From Sandaracinaceae bacterium (GTDB lineage Bacteria > Myxococcota_A > Polyangia > Polyangiales > JADJQN01): a stretch of DNA of 64,000 bases. Positions 51,487 to 60,741 of the stretch are shown here, piece by piece. The translations under genes were made by a program, and so were the position numbers. Within the stretch, counting starts at the first letter, position 1; each line of letters opens with the position of its first letter. Where the stretch lies: contig JADJQN010000015.1 of the NCBI GenBank assembly GCA_016712745.1, positions 868,001 through 932,000 on the forward strand, read 5' to 3'. The notes under the pieces were generated by a model. The model did no database searches. It saw nothing but the letters and a program-made list of their open reading frames with translations, and was not told the origin of the DNA.

Positions 51487-52766
51487 ACGAGCTTGCCGGC
51501 ATTGCGATCGATGAACTTCTCTCCGCGTTAAGGCGGCGTCGAATTCCCATGCCCTACGATTCGGGAACCTTTGTGGCGCTGGAAGTATGTGAATCATTAC
51601 AGAAGCACCGCGTTCACATCTCGCCGCAAAACGTGACGATCAATGCCGACGGCATGGTGGCCGTGACAGCCGAGAGCGTCGCCCTTGAGGAACAGGTCGT
51701 GCGCGAGACGCTGGAGCTTCTCGCGTCGATGTTGGTCGCGGCAGGGCCTGGCGTGCCGCAGACTTTGCTCGCACTTATCGAACGCGGTCTTAGCGAGGGG
51801 CCGTGGACGCTCTCGCGTCTGCGTAACGATCTCGATGCCTGTTTGGTTCCGCTCAATCGTTCCGCCGCACGCCGGGTGCTTGCGCGTCTTGTGCGCGATG
51901 CCGGCAAGGACGGCGGACCGCGACCGAGTAGCCGGCCACCAGCTCCCGCTCGTGCTATCGATGACCTCGACGCCGATCTCGATGCGCTTTTGAGCGACGC
52001 TCCTGTGGCAGCGAGCCCGGTACTAAAGGGGGCCCCGGTCACAGTGCACGATCAATCGACTGCACCGTTAATCGCCTCGCCGCCTCTTGCCCCGCAAGCC
52101 CCGCCGATGGCACGTGTGCACGCCGCCGAGTCGGCTGCGCAGAGCTCGGTGTTAGAGCCCGTGCCCGAAGAGCAACACCGTCAGGCAATCGCTGTGCGTG
52201 ATGCAGACGCTCAGCGAAGGCGCGCGGAACAAGAAGCGCGCTTCGGCGAGCTTTCCGTGGGCTCAGCGCCCGCGCAGGCGCAGGTCTTCATGTTCGTCGG
52301 GCGCGGTCCGGCAGTAATTGCAGATTTGCCCGTCGGAGTCGCGCACGAGTTTCTCGCTCTTGCTGACGGCAAAGCACCGGCCCGAGCCGTGCTCGCGTCG
52401 GACGCCGAATGGGAGTCTGAAGGCGGCTCAGTTCGCTACGAGCTTGCGGTACAAACTGGCGATGCTGATGTGAGCTTCGATAATCTGGACGTTGGGGTTT
52501 CACGATTGCCGCAGGATGTAGGCACTGCGCGCGGACAAATGGGCAGCGTCCGCGTTGTCACTACACCTCGTGGTGCCAAGGTCTATCAGCTTGTCGGTTT
52601 TACTCCGCAAGTTCATCTGACCGGTGTGCCGACCGACGCCGCTCTCGAGCTGCTAGTCGCGGCGCCCGGTCACCATGTCGAACGAGTCGTTGTTGGCCCG
52701 AGCGATTGGCGCGCAGAGAACGGCCATCGCACTGCATCGGTCGATGTAACTCTGCGCCCACGCTGA
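51483..52766 (+). CDS. Unassigned protein with PEGA-like C-terminal domain, last gene of the his run
   Basis: GTG 51483 overlaps the hisF stop and gives 427 residues; a longer frame from 51123 is only an alternative frame of hisF. The N-terminal 120 residues are helical (LLSALRRRRIPMPYDSGTF, ETLELLASMLVAAG) and resemble the region accompanying kinase-type domains in myxobacteria, without a catalytic motif. A Pro/Ala-rich linker follows. Two beta-rich stretches end the protein; the last (GSVRVVTTPRGAKVYQLVGF, then PTDAALELLVAAPGHHVERV) resembles a PEGA domain. There is no signal peptide. Its coupling to the his genes may be incidental. I do not assign a function. Confidence 0.6.
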   Translation: MNELAGIAIDELLSALRRRRIPMPYDSGTFVALEVCESLQKHRVHISPQNVTINADGMVAVTAESVALEEQVVRETLELLASMLVAAGPGVPQTLLALIERGLSEGPWTLSRLRNDLDACLVPLNRSAARRVLARLVRDAGKDGGPRPSSRPPAPARAIDDLDADLDALLSDAPVAASPVLKGAPVTVHDQSTAPLIASPPLAPQAPPMARVHAAESAAQSSVLEPVPEEQHRQAIAVRDADAQRRRAEQEARFGELSVGSAPAQAQVFMFVGRGPAVIADLPVGVAHEFLALADGKAPARAVLASDAEWESEGGSVRYELAVQTGDADVSFDNLDVGVSRLPQDVGTARGQMGSVRVVTTPRGAKVYQLVGFTPQVHLTGVPTDAALELLVAAPGHHVERVVVGPSDWRAENGHRTASVDVTLRPR

Positions 52767-52785
52767 TCGCCAGCCGCCGCGGGTT

Positions 52786-54186
52786 CTAGAATGGAGCTGC
52801 CGCCACGCCGCGGAAGATTGTATTCGTCGCCGCGGTTGCAATCAGAGTGGGTGAGGGCGAGCCAAAACCCGTGTCGAGCCACGAAACAAGGGTGTTCGTG
52901 TTGATCTCCGCGGTTGTCGCGTAAACGGTTACGCCCAATGGTCCAGGGATCGCCGTGACGCCGCGGCAACCCGTCGCTGCGACCGTAAACGTTGTGGCCA
53001 GCGTCCATACACTGCCGTCGAACGTGTACTTCTGCACGCCACCGCCGGCGGCGACCGCACTGTCGTCTGCGATATACGCAGTGTCGACACCCGCAACGCT
53101 TGTGTTCAGATCGAGCAATACAAAGCCATAGGGGCTTGCGCCGCTCGTCGGCATGCCGGCAAGCGCCGTCCCGGTTGAGCCGCTCGTTGTCGGAAGCCCG
53201 CTGCCAATCGCGTGCACGGTGGTGAAACCGGCCGAGCCCGATGTGGCGTAGAGTTGGCCGTCGTAGATGCCAACGCAACGTATATTGCCGGGCACGGCAC
53301 TCACTTGCGTGGATGTGCTCGCGCCATAGCTGATATGCTGCACGCCGTTGAGGCCAACGGTTGCGGCGGTTCCGCCGGTCCAAATGTGAGTGCCGTCGCT
53401 GGTTACGGCGCTACGAATGTTATTGACGTCGTAGGCGGTGGACGTGCTCGAGCTCACGTTTACGCCGAGCGCGGCATCGATGCGAGCTACGACGCGCGGC
53501 ACTGTCGCGCTCATGGAGGCGGCTACCGAAGCGAGGCCCGGTGCGACCCCGTATCCGGCGAGCGTGAGAAAATGTCCGTCGTTGGAAAGTGCGAGGCAAC
53601 CTTCCGAAGTAGCCGAGCCGGAGAGGGAAATGGGCGTTGCGGAAATCGGAAGGGCGACCGATGTGATGAGCGACCCCGCAAGGGAGAATTCATCGAGAAA
53701 AACTGCGGTTGCGGCGTTGGTACGCGCGGCTGAACCGTCTCCCACGCGAACCACGACAACGGCGGTGGGCGCTGGCGGCCCAGCGTCACTACCTAAATCG
53801 GGCGGCCCCGAATCGGGCGCTCCCAAGTCGGGCGCTCCCAAATCGAGGGCACCGAAATCGGGCGCTCCCGCATCCATCGCGCCTGCATCTATCGGCCCTG
53901 CATCGAGGCGACCGGCATCGAAGCCCGCGTCGACTTCGCCCGCATCGGCGAGCCCGCTATCGAGCTGCTCAACACCCATATCAACTTCGACGTTGCCCGA
54001 GTCGACGCGCGCCGCATCCATCCCGGCCCCCGCGTCCATGGCGGCGCCATCAAGCGCACCCGCATCAAACGCCCCCGCATCGAAAGGCGTTCGCTGTTGC
54101 TGAACCGCGCATGCAGACAGCACGCCCGCCGCAGCAGTGAGCCAAAGCACAAACCCACCCCGTAGCAAGCGCGAATACAACACCAT
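52786..54186 (-). CDS. Surface lipoprotein with Asp-Ala-Gly linker and propeller-like domain
   Basis: ATG 54186 follows a good GGAGG site and gives 466 residues. The signal ends LSAC. About 100 residues of Asp/Ala/Gly repeats follow (FDAGAFDAGALDG style, then GAPDLGAPDSGPPDLG). The C-terminal 330 residues are beta-rich with SNDGHFLTLAGYG, TSDGTHIWTGG, GIYDGQLYAT and ASPYGFVLLDL, consistent with a propeller of unknown substrate. It is the last gene of the long minus-strand run and converges on the his-run gene. Confidence 0.8.
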   Translation of the reverse strand: MVLYSRLLRGGFVLWLTAAAGVLSACAVQQQRTPFDAGAFDAGALDGAAMDAGAGMDAARVDSGNVEVDMGVEQLDSGLADAGEVDAGFDAGRLDAGPIDAGAMDAGAPDFGALDLGAPDLGAPDSGPPDLGSDAGPPAPTAVVVVRVGDGSAARTNAATAVFLDEFSLAGSLITSVALPISATPISLSGSATSEGCLALSNDGHFLTLAGYGVAPGLASVAASMSATVPRVVARIDAALGVNVSSSTSTAYDVNNIRSAVTSDGTHIWTGGTAATVGLNGVQHISYGASTSTQVSAVPGNIRCVGIYDGQLYATSGSAGFTTVHAIGSGLPTTSGSTGTALAGMPTSGASPYGFVLLDLNTSVAGVDTAYIADDSAVAAGGGVQKYTFDGSVWTLATTFTVAATGCRGVTAIPGPLGVTVYATTAEINTNTLVSWLDTGFGSPSPTLIATAATNTIFRGVAAAPF

Positions 54187-54269
54187 CAAAACCTCCAAAC
54201 AAAAGAGTCCTGCAGCAACTCCCCGTCTCCCAACCTCCCCGTCGAACTCCACCGCCCGCCGCCCGGAGA

Positions 54270-55628
54270 TCAGGCCCGAAGTGTCGCCACCACGCCCTCC
54301 ACCTCGGTCTGAATCGCCTTGAGTGTAGCCTGACTCTGCGACTCGAATCGCATGACGAGAATCGGCCCCGTATTGCTGGCGCGCACGAGCCCCCAGCCGT
54401 CCTCGAAGCGGATGCGTGCGCCATCAACGTCCGACACATCGCGCTTGCCGCGATAATGCTCAAGAACGCCCTTAACCACGCCAAATTTGAGCTCGTCTGC
54501 GCAATCCACACGTAGCTCTGGAGTTGAGAAAGTCTTCGGCACGTCCGCTACGAGCTCGTTCACGCGCTTTGGACTCGCCGCGAGAATTTCGATGAGCCGC
54601 AGCGATGCATAAATCGCGTCGTCGAAACCGAAGTAACGATCCGCGAAGAAGATGTGTCCGCTCATCTCGCCCGCGAGCAGTGCCTTTTCTTCCTTCATCT
54701 TCTTCTTGATAAGCGAGTGACCAGTCTTCCACATGATTGGGCGGCCACCGTGCTTCGCAATGTCGTCGTAGAGCGTTTGCGAACACTTCACTTCGCCAAT
54801 GATCGCGGCGCCTGGCGTCGTGCGAAGAATCTCCCGTGCGTAGATCACCATGAGCTTGTCGCCCCAGAGCACATCGCCATTGCCGTCGATGACTCCAATG
54901 CGATCTGCGTCGCCGTCGTACGCGATACCAAAGTCCAGTTTGTTCTCCCGAACTGTCTTGATGAGGAGCTCAAGGTTCTCGGGCATCGAGGGGTCAGGAT
55001 GATGTACCGGGAACGCGCCATCCATTTCGATAAGCAGCGCGGTCGGGTTCAAGCCTAGCCCTCGCATGGTCGCGAGCGCGGCAGGCCCGCCGGCGCCGTT
55101 GCCCGCGTCGATCGCAAATTTTACATCCGTTCGCGCGAGCTTGATGTTCTCTTTCATGTGCGCGACGTAGAGCGGAAGCGGGTCCACGTTTTCGCTTGTG
55201 CCGTTTTGGGGCAACTCAAAGTCGCGTTTCTCGATCATCTCGCGCAAGACCTGAATATCCGCGCCAAAGAGCGAGTCCTTGCCGATCATCATCTTGAAGC
55301 CATTGTCTTCGGGCGGATTGTGGCTCCCAGTGATCTGCACGCCTCCGTCCAAATCGAGCTTCCATACGCTGAAGTACATCATCGGCGTCGGTCCCACGCC
55401 GATGTCGACTAGTGCCATACCGGTTTCGAGCAGTCCGTTCTTCAGCGCGCCATGAAGCCGCGGCGAGCTCAAACGACAATCGCGTCCAAGAGCGATGCGC
55501 GTCTTGCCCTTGCGTTGCAGGAAGGTGCCCAGGGCGCGTCCCAAGTCGGCAGCGAGGGATTCGGGCATATCCCGGTCCGCCACGCCACGGATGTCGTACT
55601 CACGAAAGATATTCTTGTTGATCGTCAA
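54270..55628 (-). CDS. Phosphomannomutase/phosphoglucomutase
   Basis: This alpha-D-phosphohexomutase interconverts hexose 6- and 1-phosphates, supplying mannose-1-phosphate or glucose-1-phosphate for polysaccharide synthesis. It has 452 residues from a TTG at 55628. The phosphoserine is Ser102 in TGSHNP, the metal loop is DGDADR (238-243) and the sugar loop is GEMSGH (320-325). The C-terminal RASNTGP binds phosphate. This order matches AlgC/ManB. It lies 17 bases after the mannose-1-phosphate guanylyltransferase gene, which supports the mannose role. Confidence 0.92.
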   Translation of the reverse strand: MTINKNIFREYDIRGVADRDMPESLAADLGRALGTFLQRKGKTRIALGRDCRLSSPRLHGALKNGLLETGMALVDIGVGPTPMMYFSVWKLDLDGGVQITGSHNPPEDNGFKMMIGKDSLFGADIQVLREMIEKRDFELPQNGTSENVDPLPLYVAHMKENIKLARTDVKFAIDAGNGAGGPAALATMRGLGLNPTALLIEMDGAFPVHHPDPSMPENLELLIKTVRENKLDFGIAYDGDADRIGVIDGNGDVLWGDKLMVIYAREILRTTPGAAIIGEVKCSQTLYDDIAKHGGRPIMWKTGHSLIKKKMKEEKALLAGEMSGHIFFADRYFGFDDAIYASLRLIEILAASPKRVNELVADVPKTFSTPELRVDCADELKFGVVKGVLEHYRGKRDVSDVDGARIRFEDGWGLVRASNTGPILVMRFESQSQATLKAIQTEVEGVVATLRA

Positions 55629-55645
55629 AGCGTCCTCTTTCGAAC

Positions 55646-56716
55646 TTACAAACGAGATATGTCGTTGCGCGCTTTCAATACCGCCACGATTTCGCGCACG
55701 TCCTGCGCTCGCTCCCGGGGAACGATGAGTAGAGCGTCTTCGGTATCGACGACGACGAGGTCATGCATGCCGATGATGGCAACGACTTTCTTGCTCGACG
55801 CCTTTACGTAGTTATTCGTTGCATCCACGAAGACCGAATCGGCAGGCGCGGCGTTGCCGGTCGCGTCTTTGGGCGCAAGCTCGTACGCCGTCGTCCAGCT
55901 TCCCACGTCGGACCAACCGAAATCGCCATGAATGACCGCGACGCGCTCGGCCTTTTCCATGATGCCGTGATCGATTGAGATATTCGGCAATGAGCCGTAG
56001 GTCTTTTTCACGAGCGAAGCTTCTTCCCCCTTCGCCGCCGCGTCGTCGTACTGCTTGAGCGCGGCTGAGAGCTCGGGAAGGTGCTTCGCTACGGCTTCGA
56101 GAACAGCGTCAGCGCGGAAGAAAAACTGCCCGCTGTTCCACAGATAATTTCCCGCGCGCAGAAAGTCTGTCGCTCGGGCGAGATCGGGCTTTTCGACAAA
56201 GCGTTTCGCGCGCATGACGCCATCGCTGATCGCTTCGCCAACCTCCAAGTATCCGTAACCAGTCTCGGGGCGCGTCGGCTTGATTCCGACAGTGACCATC
56301 TCGCCTCCTGCAGCGGCCGCAACGGCGCGACGAACTACCTCGAGGTAGGCCGCTTCGTCGGCCATGTGATGATCCGCAGCAAGTACGACAAGCACGCCGG
56401 TCGGATCTTTGCGAGCGATTGTCGCAGCCGCCCACGCCACGCAGGGAGCGGTGTTGCGGCCGGTCGGCTCGGCGAGAATGTTTTCGCGCGGAACTTCGGG
56501 CAGCTCTTTGGCAATCGCGTCCACGAGCGCTTCGGACGTCACGATTAGCACCCGCTCCGGGGGGATGAGCGCGGCAACGCGGCGCACGGTCGCCCGAATC
56601 AGCGACTCGTTCTGCCCACCGAGCGGCAACAACTGCTTCGGTGTCAGACCACGGGATAGTGGCCAGAAGCGCGTTCCTGCTCCGCCGGCCATCACCACTG
56701 CATATGCGTTGCTCAT
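55646..56716 (-). CDS. manC: Mannose-1-phosphate guanylyltransferase
   Basis: This enzyme makes GDP-mannose from GTP and mannose-1-phosphate. It has 356 residues and is monofunctional, lacking the C-terminal isomerase domain of ManC/AlgA fusions. The nucleotide loop is MAGGAGTRFWPLSR (9-22), followed by PKQLLPL. LAEPTGRNTAPCVAW and the FVEKP segment (RFVEKPDLA) are conserved, as is FGWSDVGSW. It is upstream of the phosphohexomutase and downstream of uppP, giving a compact GDP-mannose unit. Confidence 0.93.
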   Translation of the reverse strand: MSNAYAVVMAGGAGTRFWPLSRGLTPKQLLPLGGQNESLIRATVRRVAALIPPERVLIVTSEALVDAIAKELPEVPRENILAEPTGRNTAPCVAWAAATIARKDPTGVLVVLAADHHMADEAAYLEVVRRAVAAAAGGEMVTVGIKPTRPETGYGYLEVGEAISDGVMRAKRFVEKPDLARATDFLRAGNYLWNSGQFFFRADAVLEAVAKHLPELSAALKQYDDAAAKGEEASLVKKTYGSLPNISIDHGIMEKAERVAVIHGDFGWSDVGSWTTAYELAPKDATGNAAPADSVFVDATNNYVKASSKKVVAIIGMHDLVVVDTEDALLIVPRERAQDVREIVAVLKARNDISRL

Positions 56717-56743
56717 TGAATCCTCACGACAAGCCGAAACTGA

Positions 56744-57559
56744 TTACGGCGACATCGCGCCCCATATCATCACGCCAACTCCAAGCGGGATGAGGTAGGC
56801 GGCGAAGATCCATAGCTTGCCACGACTCACTGCTGCACGCAGTGCATACAAAGCGCCCATTCCGACGAAGAACGAGACGACTGCGCCGATTGCCGCTTGC
56901 ACGCCAAGGCCGCTAAGCGCGCCATGACGGAGTGCCTTTAGCAGGACGGCGCCGCCGACGGCTGGCAGCGAGAGGAGGAATGAGTAACGAAACGCTTGCG
57001 GGCCAGCCATCCCAAAAACCATCGCCAATGCAATCGTAGAGCCGCTACGCGACAAGCCTGGCAGCACAGCCATGCCTTGCGCGATGCCCACCAAGACAGA
57101 ATGGCGAAAGCCAAAAACCTTTACGTCGGTGGATCTTGCGTAGAGCGTAACGACCAACGCGAGACCCGAGGCGAACAAGCACAATCCTACGATCCATTTT
57201 ATCGAGGACCACGCCTCGACAGGTTCCTCAAGGAGCAGACCGACAATGCCGGTCGGAATCGTTCCGGCAATGATGCTAAGCACCATGCGCCCATCATCGG
57301 TACCGAGCGCCTGCTTGGGCGCGCGCAATGCATGAAAGACGGCCGTGAGCAGTTCGGCAACATCTTTGCGAAACATGATCAACGTCGCGAGAAGCGTGCC
57401 GGCGTGCAACATGACGACGAACGCGAGCGGCATGTCGTGTGTGCCGAAGAGCATCGCAGTGATGGCGAGATGGCCGTCGCTCGAAATGGGGAGAAACTCG
57501 GTGATGCCTTGAACGACGCCAAGGACCAACGCTTCGAAAATGCTGACGTGAGGCTGCAT
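56744..57559 (-). CDS. uppP: Undecaprenyl-diphosphatase (BacA family)
   Basis: This integral membrane phosphatase regenerates undecaprenyl phosphate for peptidoglycan and polysaccharide synthesis and confers bacitracin tolerance. It has 271 residues and about eight helices. Active-site motifs are GITEFLPISSDGHL (18-31) and PGLSRSGSTI, the two BacA signatures. It lies between a lipoprotein gene and manC with 12-27-base gaps. It would replenish the carrier used by the glycan genes around it. Confidence 0.95.
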   Translation of the reverse strand: MQPHVSIFEALVLGVVQGITEFLPISSDGHLAITAMLFGTHDMPLAFVVMLHAGTLLATLIMFRKDVAELLTAVFHALRAPKQALGTDDGRMVLSIIAGTIPTGIVGLLLEEPVEAWSSIKWIVGLCLFASGLALVVTLYARSTDVKVFGFRHSVLVGIAQGMAVLPGLSRSGSTIALAMVFGMAGPQAFRYSFLLSLPAVGGAVLLKALRHGALSGLGVQAAIGAVVSFFVGMGALYALRAAVSRGKLWIFAAYLIPLGVGVMIWGAMSP

Positions 57560-57571
57560 AGGGGTGAGGCT

Positions 57572-58543
57572 CTATTGCACGCGCGCGGCTAGGACGAAAG
57601 TCTCTTGCCATGAAACGAGGTGATTTACGCGTGGACCCGGACCAAGGGCCGCAGTGAGATTCTCGGCAAGGCAGTTGGTGAAGAGATTGTCGACAGGCAC
57701 TGTCGCGACAACCTCGACGAGCGGATCAAAGGAGTCGTAGGAGCCCCGATCGTGCATGCGCGTCGAGTACTTCAACGTGAGCTGCGCTTCGGCCGTGCGC
57801 TCGTGGCGGCTTTCCCAGTCCGCGATGAAGCAACCACTGACGGCGCGTGTGGCACCTTCATCGCGCAGAGCGGTGGTTAGTGCGACGTAACCGGGGTCAT
57901 CCCGCTCGGGAAGCTCGAAGCTTATCTCGATGGCGTCGATGGTCGGGCGTGTCGGCGGTTGCGTGAAGAATCGCGGCGCTGGCTCCGGTCGATCGAAGAG
58001 TGTGAGGTCCAGTCCATCGTAGCGCAGGCGCGCAAGTCCCAATCTCACGTCACTGCGTGAAGGATCACCGGGGAGGGAGTTACGGAAGCACGAGTCGGCG
58101 CGCTTCACCGCGTTCTCGCGATCTTCGGGAGATGCCGCGCCGCGCAAAGCAGCCGAGGCTGCGCCGCACACAACTTCAGGAGGCGGCTGCGCGTTGAGGG
58201 CGCGAAAGCGCTCGAGCGATTGATCGAACGACTGCAACGCGCCGACGAGATCCCCCGCCTCGAGCTGAGCTCGTGCCGACGCCGCAAGAATTTCCCCCGC
58301 TGCGCTCGCCCGCCGCGCGCGGCAGGTGTTCTGCATGCAAACTTGGTCGCTCGCGCAGTCGTCGCGACCCCGACACGACGTTCCAGCGAGAGCTGCGTTG
58401 CTCGGCGGCACAATGCCTTCGAGCCGGGGATCTTGCGGCGGCTCGATCGAGTCGTTGCTTCCACCACCCGTTGAAGGTTTCGGGCAGCCCAGGACTGAGC
58501 ACGCGATAAGCAACGACGCGCAAACCTTCGATGAAATGCGCAT
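57572..58543 (-). CDS. Lipoprotein with Cys-rich motif and repeat region
   Basis: ATG 58543 gives 323 residues; a longer upstream frame is a shadow of the preceding gene. The lipobox is SVLGC. A Cys-rich stretch (TSCRGRDDCASDQVCMQNTCRA) resembles the Dickkopf-type motif seen in Myxococcota surface proteins. It is followed by a helical repeat-like segment (AASARAQLEAGDLVGALQSF) and a C-terminal beta-rich part. Its ATG shares a base with the stop of the DUF3570 gene (TGATG). The function is unknown. Confidence 0.75.
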   Translation of the reverse strand: MRISSKVCASLLIACSVLGCPKPSTGGGSNDSIEPPQDPRLEGIVPPSNAALAGTSCRGRDDCASDQVCMQNTCRARRASAAGEILAASARAQLEAGDLVGALQSFDQSLERFRALNAQPPPEVVCGAASAALRGAASPEDRENAVKRADSCFRNSLPGDPSRSDVRLGLARLRYDGLDLTLFDRPEPAPRFFTQPPTRPTIDAIEISFELPERDDPGYVALTTALRDEGATRAVSGCFIADWESRHERTAEAQLTLKYSTRMHDRGSYDSFDPLVEVVATVPVDNLFTNCLAENLTAALGPGPRVNHLVSWQETFVLAARVQ

Positions 58544-59763
58544 CAAAATACGGCCTCGAGGCCGAACGTGCCCACGATGGCGTGCCGATTTGGAATCGCT
58601 GCGCTTCCATAGTGGAAGCCATCGAAGGTGAAGGTCAGATAGTCGCCCTTGGCAACAAGATCCATCGAATCGAGGAAGCCAAGCACTTCGCCCTCGTCGT
58701 TCGTCGGCACACTCCACGCGAGACGTGCGCCCAACGTCAGCGTGCGCATCGCGCTGAGCTCGCGGTCACCGGTGAAGTACTGGCCCCGTGGCATGCGCGA
58801 ATAGTCATCGGAGAAAAACGCAGCCGCGGTTTGCGTGTACCAACGTCCGCGCACACGCAGGCGCAAGCCTGCAGCGATACTTTGATCGTACGCAAGCTCT
58901 GCGGTCACTGATCGGATATCCCACGTGTCGCGATAACCGCGCACGCTGGCTTGCAAGGCTCCCCGCAACGGCTTGATCCAGAAGCGCAGGTTCAGGGCCG
59001 CAGCGTAGCGCGCACGAACTTCCGGATGGTTCTCTTGGGCGGCGCTTCGTCCGAGCCACACCGCTCGATAGGGATTGGATTGGAAGCCATCGATGATCTG
59101 CGTGCTCAACACGAGCTGAGTCGAGAACAACGAAGTCCACGCTTGACTCCACGCGCCTTGAAAGCTTTGCAAAGACACATCGCGCGCGACGCGGTCGCTG
59201 CCGTCGACGAAGCATCCTTCGGAGCTCGGCAAGCGACGATGCTCGACGACGTCTTGATCGCGCGGATGAGAGATGTCGCACACCGAATCGAAGCCGCGCG
59301 CGTAACTCACCTCGAGAATGGTGTTGCGCTCGTACAGCTCGGTGCGTGCCGTAAGATCGAACGCTTGCGAGCGGTAGTCGTGTTCCGTGCCATAGACATA
59401 ACCCGCCCGCAAAGACGTGGTTTCGTCGCGCAAAGTGAGATGAGCGTGCGCAACGTGCCGAGTGTCGCGCAACGACGTTGCGCCAGAAATGGCATCGGGC
59501 GCGCTCGACGGCGCGTCGACAATGGCCACGCTCGCGCCGCTGACGATGTCCGCCTCGTAGCCGGCGGCGATGTTCACGTGGTCCCCCATATCCGCGCGCG
59601 CGTCGACGCCGGGCGTGATGACGGACATGTGCAAGGGACCGCCGTACTCTTCGAAAATGGTATTCGTCGTCGAGACGACGCCATCAGCACGCGCGCCGCC
59701 GCCGCTCACCGAAAGTGCGGTAAGCAAGAACGTGAGCGCGATGCCGAAGGTCCTCAGTTGCAT
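58543..59763 (-). CDS. DUF3570 outer-membrane beta-barrel protein
   Basis: The 406-residue protein has a signal peptide (ALTFLLTALSVSGGGARADG). Many alternating amphipathic strands end in a Phe (TFGLEAVF), as in outer-membrane barrels. Family features include YGGPLHMSVITPGVDARAD, SGATSLRDTRHVAHAHLTLR and LELSYARGFDSVCD-like segments (ILEVSYARGFDSV). DUF3570 genes are regularly found with DUF4266 genes, as here, where the two overlap by 10 bases. The function is not established. Confidence 0.85.
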   Translation of the reverse strand: MQLRTFGIALTFLLTALSVSGGGARADGVVSTTNTIFEEYGGPLHMSVITPGVDARADMGDHVNIAAGYEADIVSGASVAIVDAPSSAPDAISGATSLRDTRHVAHAHLTLRDETTSLRAGYVYGTEHDYRSQAFDLTARTELYERNTILEVSYARGFDSVCDISHPRDQDVVEHRRLPSSEGCFVDGSDRVARDVSLQSFQGAWSQAWTSLFSTQLVLSTQIIDGFQSNPYRAVWLGRSAAQENHPEVRARYAAALNLRFWIKPLRGALQASVRGYRDTWDIRSVTAELAYDQSIAAGLRLRVRGRWYTQTAAAFFSDDYSRMPRGQYFTGDRELSAMRTLTLGARLAWSVPTNDEGEVLGFLDSMDLVAKGDYLTFTFDGFHYGSAAIPNRHAIVGTFGLEAVF

Positions 59764-60002
59764 CCGCAGCCGCCTCCAGCCGCGCCCGAGGCGCCTGCCG
59801 ATCCTTCACGGTTTGCCAGGACGTGATCCTCGTGGCCCGCTGTCGCGCCTTCTGATCCATAGATCATCGACGGCTCGGCAAGAAATTCTTTGTCCTCGGG
59901 ACGCACGGTGACGCAGCCCGTGAGCGTTCCGCACGCGAGCGCTAGCGAGAGCAACAAGCTCAGACCTGCACGGGTCTTAGAAGAAGATCGTAAGACCAGC
60001 AC
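59754..60002 (-). CDS. DUF4266 small lipoprotein
   Basis: The start is uncertain; GTG 60002 gives 82 residues and overlaps the preceding gene by 26 bases. The signal ends CGTLTGC. The mature part reads VTVRPEDKEFLAEPSM, and the extreme C-terminus is Gly/Cys-rich, ending GGGCGCN. This is the DUF4266 signature. The gene overlaps the DUF3570 gene by 10 bases, its usual neighbour. In other genomes such clusters also contain an ApbE-like and a thioredoxin-like gene, neither of which is present here. A role in an outer-membrane cofactor or redox system is only a guess. Confidence 0.75.
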   Translation of the reverse strand: MLVLRSSSKTRAGLSLLLSLALACGTLTGCVTVRPEDKEFLAEPSMIYGSEGATAGHEDHVLANREGSAGASGAAGGGCGCN

Positions 60003-60741
60003 TGAACTCCTCCTGAACCACGTAGCGGTTTGGTGTGTAGAAAGCGTAAACGCGCGCGTCGAGGCGCAACGTGATGCGATGATGAAAGCCGATGCGTAAG
60101 CCGCCGCCGCCCCACATGGTCGCCATGGTGCCAGATTGCAGAATGAACGAATCTGCATTGGGCTCGCTCATCACCGCGCCTGCGCCGATCGTCAAAAAAG
60201 GAATGATCGGCGAGCGGGGGAAGATATTGACGATGGGACCCGCGCCCGCGATGAGCAGGCGTCCGCCGCGAGAGACCGACGCTGCGCCGGTGATTTCGAG
60301 CCCGAAAGTGGGCTGCAAAAGGATGGTGGGGCGAATCGCCATGAAGCCGCCGCCCGAGAGAACGCCGAAAGTCATCGCGACTTCGCCGTGCGCGTCGGGC
60401 AAGGGAGGCGGCGCCAAGAGCCAGGGCAAGAAGCGCCCCGCACTTGCTTCGTCATCGCTCACGTGGCGATTGTAGACAGCGTCTCCCGACACCCAGGCGC
60501 GCGTCGCGTCGGGAAGCTCAACACGAAACCAGTAGCCGCGCGTCGCGCGTTCGCGTACGGGAAAAACCTCGCCGCGGTGCGCCACGTAGACGCGACGAAA
60601 ACTCCCGCCCGGACCACTGCGCATGGTTGTGGAGTCGACGATGATCTGCGCGTAGACATCGTCGTCGGCCCGAGCGCTCCTCGTCATCGAGAGCACGCAT
60701 GCGCTGGCAACGAGTCCGAGCGCCAGCGCGTGCGCTCTCAC
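59977..60741 (-). CDS. Exported SH3-like domain protein with beta-barrel-like C-terminus
   Basis: The 254-residue protein starts at GTG 60741. After a signal peptide (LVASACVLSMTRSARADDD), a bacterial SH3-like domain follows (VDSTTMRSGPGGSFRRVYVAHRGEVFPV, then GYWFRVELPDATRAWVSGDAVY). The remainder has alternating strands and ends in Phe (SAGLTIFF), suggesting an outer-membrane barrel or surface beta domain. It overlaps the upstream lipoprotein by 4 bases and the DUF4266 gene by 26. SH3b domains often bind peptidoglycan. Confidence 0.75.
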   Translation of the reverse strand: MRAHALALGLVASACVLSMTRSARADDDVYAQIIVDSTTMRSGPGGSFRRVYVAHRGEVFPVRERATRGYWFRVELPDATRAWVSGDAVYNRHVSDDEASAGRFLPWLLAPPPLPDAHGEVAMTFGVLSGGGFMAIRPTILLQPTFGLEITGAASVSRGGRLLIAGAGPIVNIFPRSPIIPFLTIGAGAVMSEPNADSFILQSGTMATMWGGGGLRIGFHHRITLRLDARVYAFYTPNRYVVQEEFSAGLTIFF